A DNA stretch of 64,000 nucleotides from NCBI GenBank assembly GCA_001897355.1, contig MKST01000001.1, positions 184,583-248,582 of the forward strand, in the 5' to 3' direction. Of this stretch, positions 27,634 through 40,017 are shown in pieces. A program made the translations under genes and the position numbers. The DNA is from Solirubrobacterales bacterium 67-14. Lineage in GTDB: Bacteria; Actinomycetota; Thermoleophilia; Solirubrobacterales; 70-9. A model generated the notes under the pieces. That model had not been told where the DNA came from. It made no database searches and was given only the letters and a program-made list of their open reading frames with translations. Position 1 is the stretch's first letter. Every line of letters begins with the position of its first letter.

Positions 27634-27744
27634 CCTGTTGCCATGAGGGCTACCTGTTCGTAGGCATCTCGGGGGTTTTGGTTTTTCCGACTGCGTAGTC
27701 CCGCACAAAGGAAAAGCCAAAACCCCCGAGGCAAGAGCAACAGG
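27634..27744. repeat. Nested long inverted repeat, 111 nt, between convergent genes
   Basis: Outer CCTGTTGC (27634-27641)/GCAACAGG (27737-27744); inner CTCGGGGGTTTTGGTTTTTCC (27668-27688)/GGAAAAGCCAAAACCCCCGAG (27710-27730), one G-T pair. Confidence 0.7.
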
Positions 27745-27764
27745 TAAAACCGCGCCCGACTTGC

Positions 27765-28754
27765 TTATGAAGCTGGCGTCTCCGGCTCGTCAGAGTCGGA
27801 AACCATCGTCTGGTCTATGTAGATGACCTGGTCGCCGCGTTTCAGGACGCGGCATTCTTCGTCTCCGGGGCGATGGACGTTGCCGTCCCGGATCACGGCG
27901 ATCGCGGTTTCCGAGCCGTCGCGTTCGATCGGCTCGCCGTGCTTGTCGACGAAGCGTTCGTTGATGTCGAGGCCGTCGCCGAAGGTGAGCAGGTCGTTGA
28001 CGACCCGGGCTGCCTCCGGGGTCTCGGCGGCCATGCCGAGGATGCGGCCGGCCGAGCTGGAGGAGACGATCACCTCGGAGGCGCCCGACGAGTAGAGCAG
28101 CTCGACGTTCGACTCCTCCTTGCAGGAGGTGACGATCTTGGCGTGGTCGTTGAGTTCGCGGACCCGCAGCACGGTCAGGATCGCCTGCTCGTCGGAACTG
28201 AGCGCGACGATCACGAAGCGGGCCGTCCTGACCCTCGCCGCCTCGAGGATCTGGCGGTCGTAGGACTTGCCGGCGATGCCGTTCAGACCGAGGCGATTCG
28301 CCTCCTCCAGGGCCGAGTCGTTCTCGTCGATCACGACCGCGTCGATCTCGTCGTTGTGGCTCTGGATGAATTCGAGCGAGGATCGTCCCTTGATCCCGAA
28401 GCCGCAGACGACCACGTGGTCGTGAAGGTCACGCTGCCACTTGCGCATCCGGAACTGGAATCTCGATTGCTCGGCCAAGACCTGAAGCGTAGTGCCAACC
28501 AGCAGGACGATGAAAAGAACGCGGATCGGGGTGACCACGACCGTGGTGATCAGGCGGGCCGCCTCGGTGACCGGGACGATGTCGCCGTAGCCGGTGGTCG
28601 TGATCGTCACCGTCGAGTAGTAGAGCGCGTCGATGAAGGACAGGAGCTGATGCGGATGCTCGTTGTCGATGTAGCCCTTGCGCCCGAACCAGGTGATGAA
28701 GGTGACGATCAGGAGCAGCATGGTGGCCAGCGCAAAGCGCTGGAGGATCGCCAT
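27765..28754 (-). CDS. Potassium channel family protein with TrkA-N and TrkA-C domains
   Basis: Selectivity filter TITTTGYGD; VVVCGFGIKGRSSLEFI Rossmann; start estimated at 28754. Confidence 0.88.
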   Translation of the reverse strand: MAILQRFALATMLLLIVTFITWFGRKGYIDNEHPHQLLSFIDALYYSTVTITTTGYGDIVPVTEAARLITTVVVTPIRVLFIVLLVGTTLQVLAEQSRFQFRMRKWQRDLHDHVVVCGFGIKGRSSLEFIQSHNDEIDAVVIDENDSALEEANRLGLNGIAGKSYDRQILEAARVRTARFVIVALSSDEQAILTVLRVRELNDHAKIVTSCKEESNVELLYSSGASEVIVSSSSAGRILGMAAETPEAARVVNDLLTFGDGLDINERFVDKHGEPIERDGSETAIAVIRDGNVHRPGDEECRVLKRGDQVIYIDQTMVSDSDEPETPAS

Positions 28755-28944
28755 CAATGGATCCTGGCGAACCCGTATCAGTCGGAACCTCGCGGGCGCG
28801 ACCGGCAACGGCGGCGGTGGTTTTCGCTTCCGTTTCAAGTGGCAGCAGCATAGAACCTGCGACAGTGGGTTCCGTGTACGGCAAGGCGGCGGCCGGGCTC
28901 GGACAGGTACCCTGCAAAGCCCGTGTTTACCTCTCTGGAGCGCC

Positions 28945-31010
28945 ATGACTGAGTCCCTCGCCGACGGTTTCGACGCTGTCTCATTCGAGCAATGGAGCGA
29001 AGCCGCGACCAAGGGCGACGAAAACGTCGCCATGATGACCCTGCTCGAAAACGGGGTCGAAGCGAAGTGGCTGTACACGCCCGAAGATGAGATCGCCCCC
29101 GACCCGGCGGGCTTGCCGGGTAAGGCTCCCTTCATCCGCGGCACCCGCGCCGGCCGCCCCTGGCAGATCCGCCAGGAACAGACCAACCCGGATCGGGCCC
29201 GGGCCAACGCCGAGATCCTCGAGGACCTGAACGGTGGCGTCACCGAGGTCACCCTGCGTTTCGACCGGGCATCCCGCGAGGGCTTCGCCCCGGGCAGCCC
29301 CGAGTTCGACGCGGCCCGCGGGGACGACGGCATCGCGATCTCCAACCTCGACCATCTCAGCCAGGTGCTCGAAGGCGTATTCCTCGACATGGCCGGTGTC
29401 GCGCTGGAAGCCGGTGCTTCGGCGCCTGCCGCGGCCGCCTTGCTGGCCGCCCACTGGCGCGAGAACGGTGTCGCCCCCGAGGCTGCGCTCGGCTCGTTCC
29501 GCTACGACCCGCTCGGCACCCTGGCCCGCACGGGCTCGCTGCCGTGTTCGCCGGAGGAAGCCCTCGCCGCCGCCGGCGCGCTGGCCGCCGAGACCGCTCG
29601 TGACTGGTCGAACGTCCGAGCGCTGGCGGTTGACACCGACATATACGCGGAGGCAGGAGCCGCCACTGCCTGGGAGCTCGGCATCGCGATCGCGACCGGG
29701 GTCGAATACCTGCGCGCCGCGGTCGCCGGCGGCCTGGAACCGGCCGAGGCTGCCGCCCGGATCGAGTTCACCCTCTCGGTCGGTCCCGACCAGTTCCTCG
29801 AGATGGCCAAGTTCCGGGCGATCCGCCGGCTCTGGGCACGAGTACTGGAAGAGTCCGGAGTGGAAGAAGCGGCCCGCCACTCGCCGACCTACGCCAAGAC
29901 TTCGGCCCGGATGATCAGCGCGGTCGATCCCTGGGTCAACATGCTGCGGGTCACCACCGCCGCTTTCGCGGCGAGCACCGGTGGGTGCGACGGCGTGAGC
30001 GTCACTCCCTTCGACCGAATGATCGGGCAGCCGGACAGCCTCGGCCGACGGATCGCCCGCAACACCCAGATCATCCTGCGGGACGAGTCCTCGCTCGGCC
30101 GGATCGCCGATCCGCTGGCCGGCTCCTGGTACGGCGAGGAGTTGACCGATGAGCTCGCGAAGGCCGGCTGGGAGCGCTTCCGCGAGATCGAACGCGAAGG
30201 CGGGGCGTTGGCAGCGCTTCGTTCCGGCCTGATAGCGACCACGCTGGCCGGTCTCGCCGATGAGCGCGAGGATGACCTCAGCCATCGTCGCCGGGTGATG
30301 ACCGGGGTCAATGAGTTCCCGTTGCTCGGCGACGACGGAACCGATCCCGTGGCCCCCGACCGCTCGAAGGTGGCCGGCGACGCCAAGCGGCTGAACGAAC
30401 GTCCCCCGCTCAGCGGGCTTGAGAAACTCGGTTCGGCCGCCCCCGGGGACCGGCTTGCCACGGCGATCTCACTGGCTGCCTCCGGGGCCCGCATCGACGA
30501 GCTCGATGCCGCCCTGGCCACCGAGATCTTCTCTCTGCCTGCCCTGAACTTGCGGCATGACTCGACACCCTTCGAGAAGCTCCGACGAGCCGCGTCCGAG
30601 CACGAGCAGAACGGCGGCGAACGCCCGCAGATCTACCTGGCCTGCATGGGTTCGATCGCCAGCCACGTCAATTACGCCAACTGGGCCAAGAGCTTCTTCG
30701 AGGTGGCCGGGGTCGAGACCGTGCCCAGCGGTGCGCTCGACGGCAACGAGGGCCAGGCGAAGACCTTCGGCGACGGCGGCTTCGAGCTGGTCGCGATCTG
30801 CGCCGGCAAGAACCAGACGCCGGAGGACGTCGCCGACCTGGTCGTGCGGCTCCGCGAGGCAGGGGCGAAGTACATCTACATGGTCAACACGACCCCGGAA
30901 CTGAACGAGGCCGCGATGAACGCAGGTGCCGACGAACTCGTGAAGAACGGGGTCAACCTGATCGAAGTGCTGACCGCCACACTCGGCCGACTCGGCGTGG
31001 AGGTGAAGTC

Positions 31011-31014
<4 letters not shown>
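28945..31014 (+). CDS. mutA: Methylmalonyl-CoA mutase small (beta) subunit
   Basis: MCM-like fold, degenerate B12 domain ([27 protein letters not shown]); directly upstream of mutB with ATGA overlap. Confidence 0.92.
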
Positions 31015-33215
<2,201 letters not shown>

Positions 33216-33225
33216 CGGGCTTCAC

Positions 33226-34221
33226 GTGCGGGCGCGCCAGTCTCCAGAGGAACTGAAGGAGGGGGTGCTGGCGGGCAACCGCGGGGCGCTTTCGCGCGCC
33301 ATCACGCTGGCCGAGAGCAGCCGGGCCGATGACCAGGAACAGGCCCAGGAACTGATCGCCGACCTGCTCCCCGAAACCGGAAAGGCGATCCGGGTCGGGA
33401 TCACCGGCGTGCCCGGGGCCGGCAAGTCGACCACGATCGAGGCGCTCGGCCTTCAACTGATCAAGGAGGGCCACAAGGTCGCGGTGCTGGTGGTCGACCC
33501 GACCAGCGCCCGCACCGGCGGCTCGATCCTCGGCGACAAGACGAGGATGAACAAGCTGAGCGCCGAGGAGGACGCCTACATCCGGCCCTCCCCTTCGGGC
33601 GGAGTGCTGGGCGGCGTGGCCCGTAAGACCCGCGAGGCGATGCTGCTCTGCGAGGCGGCCGGATTCGACGTGATCATCGTCGAGTCGGTCGGGGTCGGGC
33701 AGTCCGAGGCCGAGCTGGCCGAGCTGGTCGACTGCCTGATGTTGCTGCTGGTCCCGGGGGCCGGTGACGACCTGCAGGGGATCAAGCGGGGCATCATGGA
33801 GCTTTCCGACCTGATCGTGGTCAACAAGGCCGACGGTGACCGGGTGCCATTGGCCAAGCGGGCCCGCGGCGACTACCGTCACGCCCTGCGCATGCTGTTG
33901 CCTTCCACCCCCGGATGGGAGACCCCGGTGCAGATCGCCTCGGCGACCGAGGGAACCGGCCTGGCCGAGGTCTGGGAGTCGGTCGAGAAGCACCGCGCCC
34001 ACCTCGAGGAGACCGGCCTGCTCGAAAAGCGCCGCCGGCGTCAGACCGAGCGCTGGCTGGACTCGATGATCGAGGAAGCGGTGCTGGCCGCGGTCCACGC
34101 GAGGGCTGGGGTCGAGCAGGCGATCGAGCAGGCCCATGACGATGTGGATGCGGAGAAGATCACCGTTCCCCAGGCAACCCAGAAGGTGATCGAGGCTGCC
34201 GGCCTCGACGGCACGAAATAG
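33226..34221 (+). CDS. meaB: MeaB/ArgK family GTPase, methylmalonyl-CoA mutase chaperone
   Basis: GVPGAGKSTTIEALG, VVDPTSARTGGSILGDKTRM; downstream of mutAB. Confidence 0.94.
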   Translation: MRARQSPEELKEGVLAGNRGALSRAITLAESSRADDQEQAQELIADLLPETGKAIRVGITGVPGAGKSTTIEALGLQLIKEGHKVAVLVVDPTSARTGGSILGDKTRMNKLSAEEDAYIRPSPSGGVLGGVARKTREAMLLCEAAGFDVIIVESVGVGQSEAELAELVDCLMLLLVPGAGDDLQGIKRGIMELSDLIVVNKADGDRVPLAKRARGDYRHALRMLLPSTPGWETPVQIASATEGTGLAEVWESVEKHRAHLEETGLLEKRRRRQTERWLDSMIEEAVLAAVHARAGVEQAIEQAHDDVDAEKITVPQATQKVIEAAGLDGTK

Positions 34222-34233
34222 ACTCCGGCGCCG

Positions 34234-34962
34234 ATGATCGGTCCCGACGACGTGCAGATCAGGGTGCTCGGCTGCTTGATCGAGAAGCAGCGGACGACGC
34301 CAGACCAGTATCCGCTGACGCTCAACTCGCTGCGGCTGGCGTGCAACCAGTCGACCAATCGCGAACCGGTGGTCGACTACGACGAGGCGGAGATCCGCAA
34401 GGCACTCGGCGAGCTCGGCCGGCGGCGCTGGATCCGCGGCGCCTCCGGACACACCAGCCGCTCGCCCAAGTACCGCCACCTGCTGGACCAGGAGCTTTCG
34501 CTCGCCGAGGATCAGATCTCGGTGCTCGCGGTGCTGATGCTGCGGGGCGAGCAGACCCCCGGCCAGCTCAAGCAGCGAACCGAGCGGATGTTCGGCTTCC
34601 ATGATCTCGATGCCCTGCAGACCACGCTCGACGCTCTGAGCTCGCGTGAGCTGGTCGAGCGGTTGCCCCGCAGGCCCGGTCAGAAGGAAGACCGCTACCG
34701 GCAGCTGCTCGGCGGCAACCAGCTCGAAGAAGCTGAAGAAGCCGGAGCCACTGCCTCCGATTCCGGGGGCGATCACCCACCGAATAGGGATGCGATCACC
34801 CCCGAAACGCGCGCGGATGCCGCCGAGCCGCTGTTGGTCCCGGTCGACACGCCGGAGACGGAACGGATCGAAGCGTTGGAGCACCAGGTCGGTGAACTGA
34901 CCGCCGCGTTGGCGGAGTTGCGGGGGCTGGTCGACGACCTCCGGCGAGAACTCGGCGTCTGA
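34234..34962 (+). CDS. DUF480 (YceH-like) family protein
   Basis: RVLGCLIEKQRTTPDQYPLTLNSLRLACNQSTNREPVVDYDE. Confidence 0.92.
   Translation: MIGPDDVQIRVLGCLIEKQRTTPDQYPLTLNSLRLACNQSTNREPVVDYDEAEIRKALGELGRRRWIRGASGHTSRSPKYRHLLDQELSLAEDQISVLAVLMLRGEQTPGQLKQRTERMFGFHDLDALQTTLDALSSRELVERLPRRPGQKEDRYRQLLGGNQLEEAEEAGATASDSGGDHPPNRDAITPETRADAAEPLLVPVDTPETERIEALEHQVGELTAALAELRGLVDDLRRELGV
34761..34807. repeat. 47-nt palindromic element, in-frame copy inside DUF480 gene (family P47)
   Basis: TTCCGGGGGCGATCACCCACCGAATAGGGATGCGATCACCCCCGAAA; 34/47 identical to 3617-3663. Confidence 0.55.
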
Positions 34963-34989
34963 GCTTCCGCGATCGGGTACCGGCTGACC

Positions 34990-35943
34990 ATGTCAGACCC
35001 GACCGAGATGAAGCCGGAAGGGGTCGAGCGAGACGACTCTCTGCTCGCGACCCTGAAGCGCAGCGGGACCGAGTTCATGGAAGACGGCATGACCGACTGG
35101 GCGGCGGCGCTCACCTACTACGGGCTACTTTCGCTCTTTCCGATGCTGATCGCACTGGTCTCGATCATCGGCCTGTTCGCCAACCCGGAAAGCACGGCCG
35201 AGAAGCTGACCGAGATCGTCTCCAACCTCGGCCCCGACGCTGCGGCCGACACCTTCAAGGAACCGGTCGAGAGCCTCACCTCCAACCGGGGTGCTTCCGG
35301 CGTCACCTTCGTGGTCGGGCTGGCCTTGGCGATCTGGGCCGCTTCCGGATACATCGGCGCTTTCGGCCGGGCTTCCAACGTGATCTTCGAGACCCGTGAA
35401 GGCCGGCCTTTCTGGAAGCTGAAGCCGGTCCAGCTCGGGATCACCCTGGCGATGATCCTGATCCTCGCCCTGCTGGCGATCGGCCTGGTCATGACCGGTC
35501 CGGTGGTCCGCGCGGTGGCGGAACCGCTCGGGATCGGTTCGACCGCGGTCGACGTCTGGGGCTACGCGAAGTGGCCGGTGATGGTCGCCCTGGTGCTGGT
35601 GATGTTCGCGGTGCTCTTCCACTTCTCGCCGAACGTGAACCCCGGCAAGTTCCGCTTCTTCACGCCCGGGGCAGCGGTGGCGCTGCTGGTCTGGATCCTC
35701 GCCTCGGCCGGGTTCGCGATCTACGTCGGCAACTTCGGCTCCTACAACAAGACCTATGGCACGCTCGGCGGTTTCGTGGTGCTGCTGATCTGGTTCTGGA
35801 TCTCCAACCTGGCGGTCCTCTTCGGCCTGGAACTCAATTCCGAGATCGAGCGAAAGCGCGAGATCAGCGACGGAATGGCCGGTGCTGAACGGCAGCTTCA
35901 GCTGGAACCGCGGGCCGAACCGCAACCGAAGAAGACCGCCTGA
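34990..35943 (+). CDS. YihY/virulence factor BrkB family membrane protein
   Basis: DDGMTDWAAALTYYGLLSLFPMLIALVSIIGL; multiple TMs. Confidence 0.88.
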   Translation: MSDPTEMKPEGVERDDSLLATLKRSGTEFMEDGMTDWAAALTYYGLLSLFPMLIALVSIIGLFANPESTAEKLTEIVSNLGPDAAADTFKEPVESLTSNRGASGVTFVVGLALAIWAASGYIGAFGRASNVIFETREGRPFWKLKPVQLGITLAMILILALLAIGLVMTGPVVRAVAEPLGIGSTAVDVWGYAKWPVMVALVLVMFAVLFHFSPNVNPGKFRFFTPGAAVALLVWILASAGFAIYVGNFGSYNKTYGTLGGFVVLLIWFWISNLAVLFGLELNSEIERKREISDGMAGAERQLQLEPRAEPQPKKTA

Positions 35944-36074
35944 AGCCAACCGGCCCGCCCGCCGGCGCCCCCGCCGTCCGGAAGATTTTCGAGACCCGCG
36001 TAAGAAACGGGCCGATCCGCCGTTCTACGGATGAAGGGCCTTTCGCAGGCCAACCACATCCAAGGAGGATCGAC

Positions 36075-37835
36075 ATGAACCCACTTGCAAACAGAACCGG
36101 CACCACGGCAGGGCTCGGCCCGTCGGTTGCCCTGGCCATCCTGGCCCTCGCCTTCGCGGTGTTCGCCACCGCCCAGTTGGCGGCAGCGGTGACTCCCGCC
36201 AAGTCGGCGATGGTCGCCCATCTCGCGGCCGACGTCAATCCGGGGCCGAGCAGCTCGGATGCCGGCGACTTCGTCGCGGTCGGAGGTCAGCTCTTCTTCA
36301 CCACCGACGAAGGCCCGCAAGGAGCGGAGCTTTGGCGCCTCAAGGACGGCAAGCCCGAACTGGTGGCGGACATCGCGCCGGGCAAGGCATCGTCCTATCC
36401 GTCCTATCTGACTCCGTTCCAGGGTCAGCTCTACTTCACCGCCAGCAACAAGACCAACGGTCGCGAGCTTTGGCGCTCCGACGGTGAGACGGCGGAGCTG
36501 GTCGCCGATATCCGCCCGGGTGACGAAAGCTCGACCCCGACCGACCTCACGGTCGCGGCCGGCCGGCTGATCTTCTCGGCCAACGACGGCGTCGCCGGAA
36601 CCGAGCCGTGGCAGTACGACGGGAACACGACCTCGATGGTGGCTGACATCCGGGCCGGTGCGAACGGTTCGATGCCGGGCTCCTACACGGACTACAAGGG
36701 CTTCGTCTACTTCCGGGCCGACGACGGCGTGGCCGGCACCGAGCTTTGGCGGACCGACGGCGTCGTCACCAATATGCACGCGAACATCGCCGCCGGTGCC
36801 GCCAACTCGTACCCGGCCCTGTTCGTCGAGTTCGGCGATTTCCTCTACTTCCGGGCCCGGACGCCCGGCGCTGGCGAGGAGCTCTGGCGGACCAACGGCC
36901 CGACCGTCAGCGCGGTCGCCAACATCAATCCGGCGTCGGAGTCGTCCTACCCGTCCTATCTGACCGTCTTCAAGGATCACCTCTATTTCCGGGCCGATGA
37001 CGGGACCAACGGGTCCGAACTCTGGCGGACCGACGGAGACTTCCCGCTGGCTCAGACCGAGCTGGTCGCCGACATCAACCCCGGCGCGACCGAGTCTGGG
37101 CCGTCATCCCTGGAAGTCCAGGGCGACCACCTGTATTTCCGGGCGAAGCAGGCTTCGACCGGTGAAGAGCTGTGGCGGACCTCGGGCAGCGGAGTCGAGC
37201 TGGTGGCGGACATCGGGCCAGGGGAGGAGAACTCCTCGCCGAGCGACCTGACCTCGTTCGGTGACGCGCTCTACTTCACGGCCAATGACCCTGAACATGG
37301 CTACGAGCTGTTCCGGACCACGACGGACGGCGTCGAGTTGGTCAAGGACATCCTGGCCGGGTCGGGATCCGGCGCCCCGGATTACCTGACCGAGTTCGGT
37401 GGCTCGCTTTACCTCTCGGCGGACGATGGCACCACCGGCTACGAGATCTGGCGGGTCACGGACGACAGCCTCGCCAGGGTCAAACTGCCGCAGAAGAAGC
37501 TCCGGGTCGACCGGGCGGGTCGGATCCGGGTGCGGGTCGGCTGCCCGGCCGGGGAGGTCTCCGGTCCTTGCGCGGGCAAGGCGGTGGTCAAGACCAAGAA
37601 CAGAGTGAAAATCGGCTCCCGACGCCGGCAACTGACGGTCGGCAAGGCCGACTTCTCGGTGCCCGCCGGGCAGGCCAGGGTACTCACCCTGAAGGTCGGG
37701 AAGGCGGTGCGAAAGGCCATTCGCAGGAACCCGGCCGCGAGAAAGGTCGTCGTCCGGGTGAAGGTCGGCGACACCGTCGGCAACAAGGGCCAGACCGCCA
37801 GGGTCGTCCGCCTCACCGGACCGGGGAGCCGGTGA
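36075..37835 (+). CDS. Secreted ELWxxDGT repeat protein with basic C-terminal module
   Basis: Repeated ELWRSDG/ELWRTDG/ELWRTNG units; SD AGGAGG; signal peptide. Confidence 0.88.
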   Translation: MNPLANRTGTTAGLGPSVALAILALAFAVFATAQLAAAVTPAKSAMVAHLAADVNPGPSSSDAGDFVAVGGQLFFTTDEGPQGAELWRLKDGKPELVADIAPGKASSYPSYLTPFQGQLYFTASNKTNGRELWRSDGETAELVADIRPGDESSTPTDLTVAAGRLIFSANDGVAGTEPWQYDGNTTSMVADIRAGANGSMPGSYTDYKGFVYFRADDGVAGTELWRTDGVVTNMHANIAAGAANSYPALFVEFGDFLYFRARTPGAGEELWRTNGPTVSAVANINPASESSYPSYLTVFKDHLYFRADDGTNGSELWRTDGDFPLAQTELVADINPGATESGPSSLEVQGDHLYFRAKQASTGEELWRTSGSGVELVADIGPGEENSSPSDLTSFGDALYFTANDPEHGYELFRTTTDGVELVKDILAGSGSGAPDYLTEFGGSLYLSADDGTTGYEIWRVTDDSLARVKLPQKKLRVDRAGRIRVRVGCPAGEVSGPCAGKAVVKTKNRVKIGSRRRQLTVGKADFSVPAGQARVLTLKVGKAVRKAIRRNPAARKVVVRVKVGDTVGNKGQTARVVRLTGPGSR

Positions 37836-37860
37836 GCGACCCGCGCGAGAGGCAGCCAGG

Positions 37861-39297
37861 GTGATGCAAGGCGCTTCCTCGGGTCCGGAGCGGTGTTACA
37901 TTGACACCGTGCCCTCCGGGTCCGAGGAAACCCGCCTCGTCGGGGCTGCCGCTTCTGGGGACGGCTCTGCTTTTGCGACTCTCTACGAGTCGTACGAGCG
38001 GCGCATCTTCAACTACCTGCTGCGACTGGTCGGAGACCGCCATGAAGCCGAGGATGCGACCCAGGATGCGTTCATCAAGGTCATGGCCAAGTTGCCCGAG
38101 CTCGACCACGACAACCTCGAGTTCGGCGCCTACCTCTACACCGCCGCCAGAAACGCCGGTTACGACGTGATCGCCAAACGCAAAAAGGTCGACCTTTCCG
38201 GGGCGGCCCCGGATGAAGCCGCGGAACCGTTCCGCGGCGAGTTGTCGGACCTCGAGACGGACCCGGAACGTTCGGCCCTGGCCTCATCACAGGAGGCCGC
38301 GGTCCAGGCGGCAAACCACAGGCTCCCCGAGCGGCAGCGTGAGGTTCTCGCCCTGCGGGAGCTCGACGGGATGAGCTACGACGAGATCGCCGGGGTGATG
38401 GACATGAAGTCCAACGCAGTCGCCCAGCTGATCTCCCGGGCCCGGATCGCCCTGCGCAAGGAAATGAGGGTCGGTGCCGCGGCCTCGATCTCCTTTGCCA
38501 CGGACGAGTGTGAACGGGCCCACGGCGAGCTCGCCTGCCGTCAGGACGGTCAGGCGAAGGGGTTCGACAGTCAGTGGCTCGACGCGCACCTCGCCCTCTG
38601 CCCGAACTGCCAGGTGGCGGCGGAGGAGATGGCCGAGGCCGGAGTTTCCTACCGCGCCTGGGCGCCGATCGTCCCGGCCGCCTGGCTCTTCCGCGAAGTC
38701 ATGGCCCGGGCCAGCGAGATCAGTGGCCACGGCTGGTCCGGGGTCGAACGGCCCTCGTCGGGCGCCGGCCCCGCGATCCCGGCCGGGTCTGACGGATCGA
38801 CGTCGGCCTCCGGACGCGGGCGGCGGGCACTGATCGCAGCCGGTGGCTCGATGCTGGTCGCCGGGGTATTCGCCGCCCTCTTGATTGCCGATGCCACGGC
38901 GCCGGTGAAGGTTCCCGAAGCGAAGGAGCCGGTGGTTCGCTCCTCATCCGGTCCCGTGAAGAAACACCGGAAGGCAGAAGAGAAGGCGCCCAGGCGGAAG
39001 CGGGCTTCGAGTCGGGGCCCGGCCGAGACTTCCACCGCGGTGGTTGCCGACGACCAGGTGCAGGCACCGGTGTCGGCCCCGGATGACCGCTCTTCGCGAG
39101 CGTCTTCCGCCCCGGATTCGGACGCTGACCTGGGCGGCAACCCGGGCGGTTCAAGTGCCACCGGCGACTCAAAGCCGGTGAGTGAACCAAAGGAACCGAC
39201 CACCCCGACCCCGGAGCCAGAGCCGGAGCCGGAACCCGAGCCGGAGCCACCTGTGGTCGATCCGTGCGTCCCCGTGGTGGGCGGTCCTGCCTGCTGA
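37861..39297 (+). CDS. ECF sigma factor fused to zinc-finger anti-sigma-like segment, TM helix and Pro/Glu-rich extracytoplasmic tail
   Basis: sigma2 ATLYESYERRIFNYLLRLVGDRHEAEDATQDAFIKVM, sigma4 LPERQREVLALRELDGMSYDEIAGVMDMKSNAVAQLISRAR, then HLALCPNC, TM ALIAAGGSMLVAGVFAALLIA. The start may be 37909. Confidence 0.85.
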   Translation: MMQGASSGPERCYIDTVPSGSEETRLVGAAASGDGSAFATLYESYERRIFNYLLRLVGDRHEAEDATQDAFIKVMAKLPELDHDNLEFGAYLYTAARNAGYDVIAKRKKVDLSGAAPDEAAEPFRGELSDLETDPERSALASSQEAAVQAANHRLPERQREVLALRELDGMSYDEIAGVMDMKSNAVAQLISRARIALRKEMRVGAAASISFATDECERAHGELACRQDGQAKGFDSQWLDAHLALCPNCQVAAEEMAEAGVSYRAWAPIVPAAWLFREVMARASEISGHGWSGVERPSSGAGPAIPAGSDGSTSASGRGRRALIAAGGSMLVAGVFAALLIADATAPVKVPEAKEPVVRSSSGPVKKHRKAEEKAPRRKRASSRGPAETSTAVVADDQVQAPVSAPDDRSSRASSAPDSDADLGGNPGGSSATGDSKPVSEPKEPTTPTPEPEPEPEPEPEPPVVDPCVPVVGGPAC

Positions 39298-39312
39298 TCC
39301 GGAACGGGCGCT

Positions 39313-40017
39313 TCAGGCCTTGTGGTCGACCCGCATCGCCTGGGCGAGGGTCAGTCCGAGCACATGCGACTCGCTCCCTATCTTCACGGTGATCGGTCCG
39401 TCGAAGGGCTGACGCTCGATCAGCTGGAGCTGGTCGCCGACCGCGATCCCGCATTCGCTCAGGTAGGCGAGCATCTCCGGGTTCGAGTCGGAGACCCGCA
39501 CGAACCGGGCTGAATCGCCCGGGGCGAGATCGGCCAGGGCCGCGGTCTCGGTTTCGACTATCTCCAGGTCCCGGTCGGGGATCGGATCACCGTGCGGATC
39601 GAAACCGGGATCGTCCAGCTTCTTGGAAATCAGGTCCGTGAGGTCGTCGGAGAGCCAGTGCTCGAGCACCTCGGCTTCATCGTGGACCCGGTCCCACGGC
39701 ACGTCGAGCACCTCGGCCAGGAAGAGCTCCAAGAGCCGGTGTCGGCGCAGCACGGCCATCGCGACCTGGGTGCCTTCGGCGGTCAGTCGCACCCCGTGGT
39801 AGGGAACCCGCTCGACCAGTCCGGCCGCGTCCAGTTTCTTGATCATCGCGGAGACCGAACCGGCCTTGACCCCCAGCTTCTCGGCGAGGTCGTTGGTCGA
39901 GGCAGTTTCCTCACCCCAGCCGGTCAGCGAGTAGATCGCCTTCGCGTAGTCCTCGACCGCGGCGGTCGGGAGCGATTCGGCCTTTCCGGCGGATGACCTG
40001 GCAGCAGCGTGACTCAC
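39313..40017 (-). CDS. DtxR/IdeR family metal-dependent regulator
   Basis: VEDYAKAIYSLTGWGEETASTNDLAEKLGVKAGSVSAMIKKLDAAGLVERVPYHGVRLT plus a C-terminal FeoA/SH3-like domain. Confidence 0.9.
   Translation of the reverse strand: MSHAAARSSAGKAESLPTAAVEDYAKAIYSLTGWGEETASTNDLAEKLGVKAGSVSAMIKKLDAAGLVERVPYHGVRLTAEGTQVAMAVLRRHRLLELFLAEVLDVPWDRVHDEAEVLEHWLSDDLTDLISKKLDDPGFDPHGDPIPDRDLEIVETETAALADLAPGDSARFVRVSDSNPEMLAYLSECGIAVGDQLQLIERQPFDGPITVKIGSESHVLGLTLAQAMRVDHKA

Noticed and set aside
26547-27740. 397-aa minus-strand ORF across metallopeptidase and cyclophilin genes
   Set aside because: Runs through two clear plus-strand genes and palindromic intergenic DNA.
28755-28944. Cobalamin riboswitch upstream of mutAB
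   Set aside because: Looked for a B12-box-like conserved core and found none convincing by eye; needs Infernal to exclude.
39190-39260. PEPEPEPEPEP-encoding repeat as a microsatellite locus
   Set aside because: Ordinary Pro/Glu rod linker in a surface-exposed tail; codons are imperfectly repeated.
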